64,000 bases of DNA, taken from contig DATNFU010000019.1 of NCBI GenBank assembly GCA_035606235.1, positions 9,270 to 73,269 of the forward strand, written 5' to 3'. The notes under the pieces were generated by a model. It worked only from the letters and a program-made list of their open reading frames with translations, had not been told where the DNA came from and made no database searches. The position numbers were made by a program, and so were the translations under genes. Shown in pieces: positions 40,889-49,520 of this stretch. Source of the DNA: 66-474 sp035606235. Its GTDB lineage: Bacteria > Pseudomonadota > Gammaproteobacteria > Xanthomonadales > Rhodanobacteraceae. Numbering within the stretch: the stretch's first letter is position 1; each line of letters begins with the position of its first letter.

Positions 40889-41941
40889 ATGTCACACATT
40901 GTCACCTTGGCTGCCAGCGGCAAGCGCTTCGAAGTGCGCGAGCACGAAACCGTGCTGGAGGCCGCGCAGCGCGCGGGCCTGGCGCTGTCGTACTCGTGCC
41001 TCGCGGGCGTGTGTGGTAGTTGCAAGGCGACGCTGATTTCAGGCGAGTGTGTCTATCCGCGCAATCCGCCAGCGGCCCTGAGCGCGGCCGAACGCGCGCG
41101 CGATGCGGTGCTGCTGTGCCAGGCCGTGCCGACAACCGACCTTGTGATCGCCGCCCGCGAAGTGGCATCGGTGGAAGATCTGCCACGCCGCATCGTGGTC
41201 GCGCGGATCATCGAAAAAGACCTGCTGGCGAGCGACATGGCACGGCTGCGGCTGGAATCCTCGCCACGCCTGCGCTGGCTGCCGGGGCAGTATGTGGATG
41301 TGTTGCTGGAAGACGGCAAGCGCCGCGCGTTCTCGATCGCGCTGGCGCCGCATCTCGGGCCCCAGATCGAGTTGCACGTGCGTCACGTTGCCGGCGGCGG
41401 CTTCACCTCGTTCGTGTTCGATGAGCTGAAAACAGGCGACACGTTGCGCATCGAAGGGCCGCTCGGCACCTTCGTGCCGCGCGAGGATTCCGAGCGGCCG
41501 ATGATCCTGATGGCCGGTGGTGCCGGCTTCGCGCCGATCAAGGCGCTGATCGAACACTTTCTGCACCTGGGCTCGCGCCGGGCCATCCATCTGTACTGGG
41601 GGGCGCGCAGCGCCGCGGATTTGTATCTGCGCGAACTGCCGTCGCAGTGGGCGCGCGCCGCGGAGCGCTTCGAATGGCAGCCGGTGCTGTCCGATTCGCA
41701 TGCGGCAAGCCAGGCGGGATTGCGCGCGGGCCTGGTGCACGAAGCGGTGCTGGAAGATCATCCGGATCTTGCGGCGTTCGACGTTTACATGAGTGGTCCG
41801 CCTGCAATGATCGACGCCGGGCGTCGTGCATTCGTGGATGCCGGTTTGCCGGAGGACCGGTTGTATTATGATTCATTCGACTATGCCCCCGATGTGCTGG
41901 CGCAGATCCTGACCAATCGTGCCGGCATCCATGGCCTATGA
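40889..41941 (+). CDS. 2Fe-2S flavodoxin-reductase-type protein (CDP-6-deoxy-glucoseen reductase-like)
   Basis: Electron-transfer flavoprotein of 350 aa. An N-terminal plant-type ferredoxin domain has C37, C42, C45 and C77 (YSCLAGVCGSC; LLCQA). It is followed by an FAD domain (RRAFSIALAPH) and an NAD(P) domain (MILMAGGAGFAPIKALIEHF; YMSGPPAMIDAG). The family is annotated as CDP-6-deoxy-delta-3,4-glucoseen reductase (AscD/DdhD) but also resembles NADH reductases of oxygenases; no dideoxysugar genes lie near. ATG 40889 is preferred to GTG 40862. GACAAT stands 6 nt upstream without a Shine-Dalgarno. Its TGA overlaps the next ATG. Confidence 0.88.
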   Translation: MSHIVTLAASGKRFEVREHETVLEAAQRAGLALSYSCLAGVCGSCKATLISGECVYPRNPPAALSAAERARDAVLLCQAVPTTDLVIAAREVASVEDLPRRIVVARIIEKDLLASDMARLRLESSPRLRWLPGQYVDVLLEDGKRRAFSIALAPHLGPQIELHVRHVAGGGFTSFVFDELKTGDTLRIEGPLGTFVPREDSERPMILMAGGAGFAPIKALIEHFLHLGSRRAIHLYWGARSAADLYLRELPSQWARAAERFEWQPVLSDSHAASQAGLRAGLVHEAVLEDHPDLAAFDVYMSGPPAMIDAGRRAFVDAGLPEDRLYYDSFDYAPDVLAQILTNRAGIHGL

Positions 41942-42513
41942 AGCGCGTGTTGCCGATGCTGTTCGCCCTGCCGCTGCTGCTGGCATGGGCACACCCGGCC
42001 TGGGCCTTGCGTTGCGGCACCCGCCTGGTCGAGCAGGGCGACCAGGATTTCCAGGTGCGCGAGCGTTGCGGCGATCCTTTCTTCGTGGACAGCTACGCGA
42101 CCTTTGCCCGCAATGGCACCGGCGCACCCATCGAGACCGGTGTCGAAACGGTGTACGACGCGTGGTACTACAACTTCGGCCCGCAGCAGTTGATGGTGCG
42201 GTTGCTGTTCGCCAACGGCGAGTTGGTGCGCGAGCAGACGCTGGGTTACGGATTCAACGGCAGCGGCGGCCCCTGCAATCTCGACATCATCACCGATGGC
42301 ATGAGCAGCGGTGAACTCTATGCGCGCTGCGGTGCGCCGGCGGAGCGCCGCCAGATTTATGGCGATGCCTTGTTGCGCGACGGCTTCCATGGTGCGCGCC
42401 TGCTGGTTCCGCGGATCCACGAGGAATGGTTTTATCCGGCCCGGGGTGGCGATCGTGCGCGCGAGGTGCTGCTGTTGAACGGCCGCGTCGAGGACGTAAA
42501 GGTCGTGGATTGA
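41938..42513 (+). CDS. DUF2845 family exported protein
   Basis: Secreted or periplasmic protein of 191 aa. The signal peptide spans residues 1-23 (cleavage after AWA). The mature part starts LRCGTRLVEQGDQDFQVRERCGDP, characteristic of DUF2845, and repeats a related motif later (SGELYARCGAPAERR), so it holds two copies of a short Cys-containing module. The function is unknown. It overlaps the preceding reductase gene by ATGA and is therefore co-translated with a redox protein, which may or may not be functional. It converges with hemY. Confidence 0.86.
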   Translation: MKRVLPMLFALPLLLAWAHPAWALRCGTRLVEQGDQDFQVRERCGDPFFVDSYATFARNGTGAPIETGVETVYDAWYYNFGPQQLMVRLLFANGELVREQTLGYGFNGSGGPCNLDIITDGMSSGELYARCGAPAERRQIYGDALLRDGFHGARLLVPRIHEEWFYPARGGDRAREVLLLNGRVEDVKVVD

Positions 42514-42552
42514 GCGGTTCTCAATGCGCTGCAGGCGCAACCGCGGCGAATC

Positions 42553-43824
42553 TCAGCGCGCGGGACGCGCGGGTTCGTCGGGCAATCGCGGTACACCATG
42601 CTGGTCGCGTTCCTCGACCGCGACCACACCGGTGTCGAATGCCGCATCGCGTGCAAGTGTGACCGGTTCGCCACGCGCCGCACGCAGCGCATTCGCGTAG
42701 CAGCGCATCGCCTGGGGCTGATCGCCGAGTGTTGCATGCGTTTCGCCCAGCGCCTCCCAGCCATCCGCCGCTTCCGGTCGCAAGGCCACTGCGCGTCGCA
42801 GGTAGTCGCGCGCGCGCTGCGGTTGCCGCACGTGCAGGCAGAGCCGCCCAAGCGCGATCAGCAGTGCGGCATCATTCGGGTGGGTGGTCAGCCACGCTTC
42901 CGCCACCCGCAATCGCGCGGGTGCATCGTCGTCGCCCGCGAGTTCGCCATAGGCGGCAACCAGATCAGGCGACCACTCGCGGCGCAGCGCGGTTTCAATT
43001 TCATCCATCGCGGCCAGCGGCGCGCCCAGTTGCGCCGAGCGCCGCGCGAACGCCGCGATCACTTCCGGCGGGGCGCGTTGTGCGCGCGACATGCCGTTCC
43101 AGAGCGCGTGCAGGGATTGGACATCCCGCGCCGACCACAGCGAGGCGGCCAGCACGCGCGTCTCCAGTGCAGCGTAACCGCGCGTGCCCAGCGCGTTGCT
43201 CTTGCGCAGCGGCTCCAGTGCCGCGCGCGCACGTTGTGATTGCCCGGCGGCGAGCGCGGATAACGCGAGTTCGTGCCAACCCGAAGGTGGCAGGTGATTG
43301 GCATCGGCTTCCGGCAACAGCAAGGCCAGCGCTTCGTCGTAGCGACCCTCGCGGCGCAGGATGCGCGCGCGCAGCATGCGCGCGGCCTGCGGTGTGTACT
43401 GGCCGGCTTCGTCCAGCATTTCCAGCGCACGCGCGGGTTCACCACGTCGATGCGCGGCTTCCGCCGCGGCCAGCAGCGCCGGTGCGCGCAGCGGCGCGTG
43501 TTGCGAGGCGCGCTCCAGTGCCCGGCCGGCTTCGGCGTGACGGCCTTCGGCCAGCGCGATCAGGCCGTCGGATAGCCGCTTGCGACTGACGCGGCGATGC
43601 CGGCGCGACAATGCCCCGAATGGCCAGCGCAGCAACCACCACGCGAGTGCCGCCGCGATCCACGCCGCGATCAGCAGCAGCACCGCACCGATCACCGTGG
43701 CCTCGATGCGCCAGCCGCGGATGCGGATGAGCACATAACCCGGATCGGCGGCCAGCCAGTTCCATGCGATCGCGCCGAGCACGGCGACCGCGATCAGCAG
43801 CAACAGCCAGCGCCAGGGCTTCAT
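42553..43824 (-). CDS. hemY: HemY-like TPR membrane protein
   Basis: Protein of 423 aa from the proteobacterial HemY family (not protoporphyrinogen oxidase). Two N-terminal helices (about 5-24 and 42-67) are followed by TPR-type helical repeats (LSDGLIALAEGRHAEAGRALERASQ; PEAADGWEALGETHATLGDQPQAMRCYANAL). It is thought to assist late haem synthesis at the membrane, but the role is not settled. ATG 43824 overlaps the hemX stop by ATGA, so it is the last gene of hemD-hemX-hemY. hemC, often first in this operon, is not in the window. Confidence 0.93.
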   Translation of the reverse strand: MKPWRWLLLLIAVAVLGAIAWNWLAADPGYVLIRIRGWRIEATVIGAVLLLIAAWIAAALAWWLLRWPFGALSRRHRRVSRKRLSDGLIALAEGRHAEAGRALERASQHAPLRAPALLAAAEAAHRRGEPARALEMLDEAGQYTPQAARMLRARILRREGRYDEALALLLPEADANHLPPSGWHELALSALAAGQSQRARAALEPLRKSNALGTRGYAALETRVLAASLWSARDVQSLHALWNGMSRAQRAPPEVIAAFARRSAQLGAPLAAMDEIETALRREWSPDLVAAYGELAGDDDAPARLRVAEAWLTTHPNDAALLIALGRLCLHVRQPQRARDYLRRAVALRPEAADGWEALGETHATLGDQPQAMRCYANALRAARGEPVTLARDAAFDTGVVAVEERDQHGVPRLPDEPARPAR

Positions 43825-44882
43825 CGGCGCGAGCCGCCGCCGGGCGCCGTCGGCGGCGCGATCGAGCGCAGCGCATGCGTCGCGCGCAGGTCGCGCAGTG
43901 TCGCCAGCGCCCCGCCGAGTTGCGGTGCCGGCTGCGGTGGTGGCGTGGACAACAGCTCGCGCAGACTTGCGCGGGCCCAGCGCACATCGGGCGAGTCGGC
44001 ATCGAACGACGCGGCCAGGAGCGCGTCGCTGCGCTGCAAGGCCGCGCGATAACCTGCTTCATCGAAGGCGAGCAACGCGGCTTGCGCCTGGGCCAGATCC
44101 AGTGCCGCGAGCTCGTGCGCGAAACGTGCATCCACGGCCGGCAGCGATGCGCTGCCGTCGCGCTCGATACGCAGCACACCGCTGAAGGCGTGCCACAGAC
44201 GCGACCATGTGCCGTCGGCCTTGCCCACCGGCGCGGCCTGCCCGTCGGCACGCAACGGCAGTGATGGAATCCGCGTGCGCAAGGCATTCAACACGTCGCT
44301 CGCGTGTTGCCGTGACGGCGGTGCATCGGCAGACAGCATGGCGCGTTCGGTCGCTACGCTCGCGCGCGCCGGGACAAAGGCGGGATCTTGCACCTGGGCC
44401 AGCGCTTGTTCGGCCAATGTGTAGGCCCGCAGGCCACCGGCGACGTCGTGGAACAATTCCACGCGCTGCGCGCCTGCGCGCAGCAGGAATTCGGCATCAT
44501 CCAGCAGCAACGCGTCATGTCCGCGCAGTTGCTGGTCGGACAACGCGCCCAGCGCAGCTTCCAGATTGCTTGTGCGCTGGTCGAGCGCTTGCACGGTGTC
44601 ATGTCCCGCGCGCAGATCGCTTTCGATGGCCGCGAGGCGACGATCCAGCGCCTGCTGCTGCGAGGTGTCGCTGGCCACGCTGCGTTCGATCGCGGCGATG
44701 TGCGACTCGACTTGGGTGACGCGCGTGGCGCCGGATTCGCCGGCGCGTTGCAAGCGCTGGGCCTGCCACGCGGCCCACGCGGCGAGGCCCAGCGCGAGCA
44801 GCGCCAGCAGCAGCGCCACACCGGCCAGGCCGATGCGCGTGTTGCGCCGTTGCGGCGTGGTGGCGGGAGGATCGTTGTTCAT
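43821..44882 (-). CDS. hemX: HemX-like protein (uroporphyrinogen-III C-methyltransferase homologue family)
   Basis: Single-pass membrane protein of 353 aa. A cytosolic start of about 15 residues precedes a helix (about 17-38), a coiled-coil region (about 40-100) and a globular C-terminal domain with DAEFLLRAGAQRVELFHD typical of HemX. Despite the historical name it lacks a methyltransferase domain, and its biochemical role in haem synthesis is unclear. It lies 48 nt after hemD and overlaps hemY by four bases. No clear Shine-Dalgarno precedes the ATG. Confidence 0.92.
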   Translation of the reverse strand: MNNDPPATTPQRRNTRIGLAGVALLLALLALGLAAWAAWQAQRLQRAGESGATRVTQVESHIAAIERSVASDTSQQQALDRRLAAIESDLRAGHDTVQALDQRTSNLEAALGALSDQQLRGHDALLLDDAEFLLRAGAQRVELFHDVAGGLRAYTLAEQALAQVQDPAFVPARASVATERAMLSADAPPSRQHASDVLNALRTRIPSLPLRADGQAAPVGKADGTWSRLWHAFSGVLRIERDGSASLPAVDARFAHELAALDLAQAQAALLAFDEAGYRAALQRSDALLAASFDADSPDVRWARASLRELLSTPPPQPAPQLGGALATLRDLRATHALRSIAPPTAPGGGSRR

Positions 44883-44930
44883 GATCGCAATGCTAACGGG
44901 TGCATGTCACGGCGCAAGCATCGCCGCGCT

Positions 44931-45701
44931 TCAACGGCGCGCGTGCGCGGCCACGATTGCGCCGATCAGATCGGTGTCGCTGGCCGATGCGGCGCGCAGC
45001 ACGTGGACGAAACCCGCTGCGCGCGCGGCATCCAGCAAGCGCCCGCTGCTGGCGACCACCGTGGCCGCGAGCAGAACCCCACGCGCTGCGTCCGGCAAGG
45101 CGCTCAGCAGATTCAGCAAGGCTTCCCTGCTGGAAAGCGGCAGGTATAACGGCGCGCGGCTGCCCAACAAAGCCTGCACGTGTCGCCGATCCAACCGTGC
45201 AGGTACGCGCCGATAGACCTGCGCGTTCACGACCCGCGCGCCGCGCGCGACGAGTTCATGTTCGAGCAGCCCGCGTCCGTTCGGCGCGCCGATGATGCCG
45301 AGCGTCAAGCCGCGTACGTGTTGCAGCAGCGGCAGCGCCAGCATCCCTTCACTGTCGGCGCGTGGCGGCACGATCGCGGGCTTGCGACCGAGCCGCTTCA
45401 ACGCGGCGGCGGTGCCTGCACCGGGGACCACGATCGCCGCTTGCGTGCGCAGTGGTTGCAGGTGCGCGGCAAACCGTACCGCCGCGGGGCTGGTGAAGAT
45501 CACCACTTCGCTCGCCAACGCCGCGCGCAAACCTGCCCGCGCTGCGCGGCTATCTTGCGCCGCGCGCAGACTGGCACCCGGCAAGGAGAATGCGTCGCCG
45601 CCCAACGCGCGTATCCGGGCGCGCAGCGCCGCACCCGCGCCGACCGGGCGCGTGATCGCCACGCGCACGCCTGCGAGTGGTTGGTCGGGGCGACTGGGCA
45701 T
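44931..45701 (-). CDS. hemD: uroporphyrinogen-III synthase
   Basis: Cyclises hydroxymethylbilane to uroporphyrinogen III in tetrapyrrole synthesis; 256 aa. The sequence is variable as usual for HemD, but the pattern VAITRPVGAGAALRARIRALGGDAFSLPG at the N-terminus, VIFTSPAAVRF, VVPGAGTAAALKRLG, LGIIGAPNGRGLLEHELVARGARV and AQVYRR fits the two-domain fold. AGGA lies 8-9 nt before ATG 45701. It is first gene of hemD-hemX-hemY here. hemC is elsewhere, while hemB is 9.6 kb away at 55.3 kb on the other strand. Confidence 0.92.
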   Translation of the reverse strand: MPSRPDQPLAGVRVAITRPVGAGAALRARIRALGGDAFSLPGASLRAAQDSRAARAGLRAALASEVVIFTSPAAVRFAAHLQPLRTQAAIVVPGAGTAAALKRLGRKPAIVPPRADSEGMLALPLLQHVRGLTLGIIGAPNGRGLLEHELVARGARVVNAQVYRRVPARLDRRHVQALLGSRAPLYLPLSSREALLNLLSALPDAARGVLLAATVVASSGRLLDAARAAGFVHVLRAASASDTDLIGAIVAAHARR

Positions 45702-45801
45702 GGCGCGATCCTAAACCAATGCGCATGGGCCGGCTTGTCGAATCGGAAAGCAACGGCCAAACTGACGGGACCACGGCAGTTGCTTGCATGCGAGCCCCAC
45801 A

Positions 45802-46266
45802 ATGTCGAACACCGATCGCGCCTCGCTCGCCGCGCGCCTGCAGGCACACATCCTCGAACACATCCCGTTGGCGCGCGCGATGGAGCTGCGCGTGGCGCGT
45901 TACGACGGCGCGGAGCTGGAGCTGGGCGCACCGCTGGCGCCCAACATCAACGACAAGGGCTGCGCGTTCGGCGGCAGCATGGCATCGTTGATGACCCTGG
46001 CCGGCTGGGGCCTGCTGGAGCTGGCGCTGCGCGCGCACGACATCGAGTGCGATATCTATGTCGGCGATTCGCAGTTGCGTTACCTCGAACCGTTGTGGGG
46101 CGAGTTGCGCGCGATCGCACGCTTCGCCCAGGCGGATGCGCTCGACACGTTTCTCAAGACCCTCTCCGCGCGCGGCAAGGCACGCATCAAGGTGCTCTGC
46201 GCGGTCGCCGGAGGCGAACGGGATGCCGCCACACTGGAGGCGGCGTTCGTGGCGAAGATGCGTTGA
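45802..46266 (+). CDS. YiiD_C/hotdog-type thioesterase
   Basis: Protein of 154 aa. The segment APNINDKGCAFGGSMASLMTLAGWGLLELAL is characteristic of the YiiD C-terminal (thioesterase-like) domain, with a hotdog fold predicted to act on acyl-CoA or acyl-ACP. Unlike E. coli YiiD there is no N-terminal acetyltransferase domain. It starts at ATG 45802, divergent from hemD by 100 nt; no strong Shine-Dalgarno is seen. The substrate is unknown. Confidence 0.82.
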   Translation: MSNTDRASLAARLQAHILEHIPLARAMELRVARYDGAELELGAPLAPNINDKGCAFGGSMASLMTLAGWGLLELALRAHDIECDIYVGDSQLRYLEPLWGELRAIARFAQADALDTFLKTLSARGKARIKVLCAVAGGERDAATLEAAFVAKMR

Positions 46267-46340
46267 AGGTGCGCCGCCGATCGCGCACGGCACGCACGTA
46301 ATCATGCACAATCGGGGCAATCTTGCCGCGGGAGTTCGCC

Positions 46341-46757
46341 ATGCGCCGTTTCGTTGCCCTCTTCGCCTTGACCGGGCTGCTCGCGGCTTGCGCCAACCTG
46401 CCCACCCACGCCAAGGACGAAGCGCGTGACGAGACGCTCGCGAGCTACGCCGCGACCTTGCGGTTCGGCGATTTCGCCAGCGCCTGGCAATTCGTGGATC
46501 CGAAAGTACGCGCTGAACATCCGCTGGGCGCAGCGGCCAAAAGGCGCTACGGGGCAATCGAGGTCGGCGGTTACGAAACCGACGGGCCCAGCGCGACCGG
46601 GGACAACACCATCGAGCAGACCGCGCAGATCAGCGTGGTAGTGAAGGCCAGCCAGAGTTCCTACGACATCGTGGACCATCAGATCTGGAAATATGATCCC
46701 GCTGCCAAGCACTGGTGGCTGGAATCAGGCTTGCCGGACGTGACGCCGCCGCAGTAG
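46341..46757 (+). CDS. small outer-membrane lipoprotein, unknown function
   Basis: Protein of 138 aa with a clear lipoprotein signal: MRRFVALFALTGLLAAC, with lipidated Cys at residue 17. The mature part is a compact domain (SYAATLRFGDFASAWQFVDPKVRAEHP; ISVVVKASQSSYDIVDHQIWKYDPAAKHWWLESGLP) that looks like an NTF2/SnoaL-like or DUF4864-type cone fold; this family link is only a guess. GGGAG precedes ATG 46341. It lies between the thioesterase and rhodanese genes on the same strand, with gaps of 74 and 37 nt. Confidence 0.75.
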   Translation: MRRFVALFALTGLLAACANLPTHAKDEARDETLASYAATLRFGDFASAWQFVDPKVRAEHPLGAAAKRRYGAIEVGGYETDGPSATGDNTIEQTAQISVVVKASQSSYDIVDHQIWKYDPAAKHWWLESGLPDVTPPQ

Positions 46758-46794
46758 TCGCTGATAATGCGCGGTCGACTCAAGTCCGCTCGCC

Positions 46795-47238
46795 ATGAAC
46801 GATATCCTGCCGCACATCCCGCAATTCATCGGTCACCATCCGCTGCTGGTCGGCGCGTTCATCGTGATCGTGCTGGCGCTGATCGGGTTGGAAGGTTCCC
46901 GGCACTTTCGCGGCTTCAAGGAGCTGACGCCGGCAGGGCTCACCCACCTGATCAATCGTGACGACGCACTGGTGGTGGATGTTTCGCCGCAGGCGGATTT
47001 TGAAAAGGCGCATGTGCCCGGCTCGCGACATGTCGCGGTCAGCCAGTTCGACCCCGAGAACAAGGAATTGAAGAAGGCGCGCGAGTTGCCGATCGTTACC
47101 GTGTGCCGCAACGGCGCCGAATCGGCCAAGGCCGCGCGGCGATTGGTCAAGGCCGGATTCACGCGCGTGTACACACTTTCCGGCGGCATCGATGCATGGC
47201 GTCGGGCGGACCTGCCGCTGGCGAAAGGTCGAAACTGA
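46795..47238 (+). CDS. membrane-anchored rhodanese-like protein (YibN type)
   Basis: Protein of 147 aa. An N-terminal transmembrane helix (about 17-33) is followed by a rhodanese homology domain (about 45-140) with active-site C104 in VTVCRNGAESAKAA, and entry motifs DVSPQADFEKAHVPGSRHV and LSGGIDAWRRADLP. It resembles YibN of E. coli. A sulfur-transfer or thiol-redox role at the membrane is expected, but the acceptor is unknown. GATAAT at 46763-46768 may be its -10 box. It is the last of three plus-strand genes before the convergent sigma-factor operon. Confidence 0.88.
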   Translation: MNDILPHIPQFIGHHPLLVGAFIVIVLALIGLEGSRHFRGFKELTPAGLTHLINRDDALVVDVSPQADFEKAHVPGSRHVAVSQFDPENKELKKARELPIVTVCRNGAESAKAARRLVKAGFTRVYTLSGGIDAWRRADLPLAKGRN

Positions 47239-47333
47239 GGCGCTCTCGACGTGGCTTGAATGGAATGTCGAGCCGAAGTTGCAGGTGAGGCTTGGATGCC
47301 GGTCGGGAGCTGCGCCAAGGAAGGTTGCCTGGC

Positions 47334-48560
47334 TCAAGCCTGCCTCATCAAGAATCTCCTCATCGCTTCATCCTCGCACAGGCCGATCGCGCGTTCACGC
47401 GCTGCATGCGCTTCGTCCGGGCGCTGCATCTGCGCAAGCAGATGTGCGGCCAGTGCCCAGTACGGTTGATAGCTCGCCACCGCTTCGGCGGGAATCTGCT
47501 GCAGCCATTCCCATCCATCCTGCGCGCCGCGTGCCTGTGCAACAGCCGCCGCACGGCCGACCAGGGCACCGATGGCCGGCGCGATCCGCACAAGGCCTTC
47601 GTACAACAGCGCCAGTGATTCCCAATCGGTGCGGCCGTCGCGGGCGCGCTGCGCGTGCACAGACTGGATCGCGGCCTCCAGTTGGAAGCGGCCGATGCGG
47701 CCTGCGCGTTCGGCTTCGCGCAGCAGGCGGTCGGCTTGCACAATCATCGGCGCCGACCAGCGCGTGGTGTCCTGTTCACTGAGCGGCACGTAATGGCCGC
47801 CGTCATCGCGACGCGCGGCGCGGCGGGATTCGCAATAAAGCATCAAGGCCAGCAGCCCGCGCGCTTCGGGTTCGTTCGGCAGCAGTTGCAGCAGCAACGC
47901 GCCGAGTTCCAGCGCTTCGTTGGCCAGGCCCTTCCGGCGCGGGTCGGCACCGGCGATGTCGTCCCAGCCGCTGCCATAAGCGGCATAGATCGCTTCCAGC
48001 ACCGCATCGAGCCGCGCGGGCAGACCGTCGCTACCCGGAATTTCAAAAGCGATCCCGGCATCGCGGATCTTGGTTTTCACGCGGCTGAGCCGCTGACCCA
48101 TGGCTGCGGGCTTGACCAGGAACGCCGAAGCGATGCGCGCGGCGTCCAGCCCCAGCACGGTTTGCAGCATCAGCGGCGTGCGTGCGCCGGCATCGATGGC
48201 TGGATGCGCGCACACGAACATCAGTTTCAGCCGCTCGTCGGGAAACGTGAGTTCCTCATCCAGCATCGCTTGCGCATCATTCACGGCGGCGAGCAGCTCC
48301 GGTACGGCGCGCGCGTGTACCTGCACGTGCCGCGCCGCATCCACCAGCCTGCGTCGTGCGGCGGTCAGCAGCCACGCTTCCAGCTGGTTGGGCACGCCGT
48401 CGCGCGGCCAGGTTTCCAGCGCCGAGCGGAACGCCTCCGACAACGCGTCTTCCGCCGCCGCGAGGTCATGCGAGCGCGCGGCGAGAAAGGCGAGCAGGCG
48501 GCTGCGGGAATCGCGCGCCGCGCGTTCAATCGTTTCGCGTATGCCGCTGTGTCCCGTCAT
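47334..48560 (-). CDS. ECF RNA polymerase sigma factor, ECF42-like with C-terminal extension
   Basis: Sigma factor of about 408 aa. The N-terminal sigma2/sigma4 regions cover about residues 10-165 (FLAARSHDLAAAEDALSEAFRSALETWPRDGVP; LMLQTVLGLDAARIASAFLVKPAAMGQRLSRVKTKI). A long C-terminal extension of about 200 residues has TPR-like helices (ALELGALLLQLLPNEPEARGLLALMLYCESRRAAR; EGLVRIAPAIGALVGRAAAVAQ). This architecture, with YCII/DGPF genes next to it, is the ECF42 group, which lacks a classical anti-sigma factor and is thought to be controlled by its own extension. It is the last gene of a four-gene operon. ATG 48560 is chosen; GTG 48584 is possible. Confidence 0.9.
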   Translation of the reverse strand: MTGHSGIRETIERAARDSRSRLLAFLAARSHDLAAAEDALSEAFRSALETWPRDGVPNQLEAWLLTAARRRLVDAARHVQVHARAVPELLAAVNDAQAMLDEELTFPDERLKLMFVCAHPAIDAGARTPLMLQTVLGLDAARIASAFLVKPAAMGQRLSRVKTKIRDAGIAFEIPGSDGLPARLDAVLEAIYAAYGSGWDDIAGADPRRKGLANEALELGALLLQLLPNEPEARGLLALMLYCESRRAARRDDGGHYVPLSEQDTTRWSAPMIVQADRLLREAERAGRIGRFQLEAAIQSVHAQRARDGRTDWESLALLYEGLVRIAPAIGALVGRAAAVAQARGAQDGWEWLQQIPAEAVASYQPYWALAAHLLAQMQRPDEAHAARERAIGLCEDEAMRRFLMRQA

Positions 48561-48626
48561 GTGCGCGCGATCAGCAGTTTGCACGGATGCCGGACGTGGC
48601 GTTTCGCTTCCACGCCTCGCAGCGGC

Positions 48627-48983
48627 TCATGAGGCAACTCTTCGACCCATGCCGCCCAGGGCGAACCCGAGCACCACCGCAATGAGCAGATCGAAAGCCA
48701 CCGGTGTAGCAAGCCTGAAAAACGCCCAGGCGAGGCAGGCGTGCGCCACGTTCGCAAACATCAACAAGGCCACAAATGGGCGGGTACGGAAAGGCTCAAC
48801 GGTTGCCAGACGGGCGAGCTGCCAGAGCAGGATGGTTGCGATGAATCCACTCAGAATCACCATCAGGCCATAGCCGAATGTTTTGTCCTGCGGGGAAACC
48901 GCCGAAAGAAACAGGTATGCGTGTGCGACGTACTGGATCAAGGTCAGGAATGATGCGGTGTACAACAGGGTTGGCAATTTCAT
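48627..48983 (-). CDS. small four-helix membrane protein
   Basis: Protein of 118 aa with four predicted membrane helices (about 5-26, 38-56, 68-88, 96-114). Shine-Dalgarno GGAGAGG lies about 6 nt before ATG 48983. I do not recognise a named family. It is encoded between the first YCII gene and the sigma factor, and its first 188 nt overlap the end of the YCII frame on the same strand in another phase. Membrane composition and ribosome-binding site argue that it is genuinely translated. Confidence 0.7.
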   Translation of the reverse strand: MKLPTLLYTASFLTLIQYVAHAYLFLSAVSPQDKTFGYGLMVILSGFIATILLWQLARLATVEPFRTRPFVALLMFANVAHACLAWAFFRLATPVAFDLLIAVVLGFALGGMGRRVAS

Positions 48984-49404
48984 GGTTCGCCTCTCCTCTC
49001 AGATGATGACCATGCGGCTGCGCCGGTTCTGCTGTGACCGGTTCATTCCAGGGGAATGACGTTATGGGCCGCAGCTCCAGCACGCGTCCCGGCAATACCG
49101 GACAGCGCTCGGCCCAGCGCACGGCTTCGGGGTGATCGGCGGCGCTCAGGATGATCAGCCCGCCGAGTTGTTCCTTTGCCTCGGCGTAGGGGCCATCCTG
49201 CACGCGCCAGCCGGTGCCGGACTCGGGCAAGAAGCTGATGCCCGAATCCGGCGGTTCGAGGCCCGCCCCACCGACGAACACGCTGGCCTCACGCAACATC
49301 CTGAGATAGGCGTAAACCGGATCGAGGAGCTGCACGCGCTTTGCCGGATCGCGGCGCGCGGCAAACAACTCCGGGGATTCGCGGATCAGCAACGTGTAGT
49401 TCAT
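48796..49404 (-). CDS. YCII/DGPF domain protein with unusual C-terminal extension
   Basis: Residues 1-115 are a standard YCII-related (DGPF) domain: MNYTLLIRESPELFAARRDP, ASVFVGGAGLEPPDSG and VQDGPYAEAKEQLGGLIIL, then GRVLELRP. Members normally end near residue 120; this frame runs on to 202 aa with basic, His/Pro/Gly-rich sequence unlike a folded domain. The last 188 nt overlap the membrane-protein gene. Either a stop codon was lost by frameshift near 49040 or the extension is real. Shine-Dalgarno AGAGGA supports ATG 49404. The domain's function is unknown, though it is recurrently linked with ECF42 sigma factors. Confidence 0.8.
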   Translation of the reverse strand: MNYTLLIRESPELFAARRDPAKRVQLLDPVYAYLRMLREASVFVGGAGLEPPDSGISFLPESGTGWRVQDGPYAEAKEQLGGLIILSAADHPEAVRWAERCPVLPGRVLELRPITSFPWNEPVTAEPAQPHGHHLRGEANHEIANPVVHRIIPDLDPVRRTRIPVSFGGFPAGQNIRLWPDGDSEWIHRNHPALAARPSGNR

Positions 49405-49520
49405 CGGGGTGTCCTCTCGCATTAATTTAGCGCGGTGACGAATGCACCTGCCGCGATTGCGCCTGCTCGCCTGACGCAATCACGATCCAGCCTTCGCTGC
49501 CACCGTCGCTCTCGACGCGT

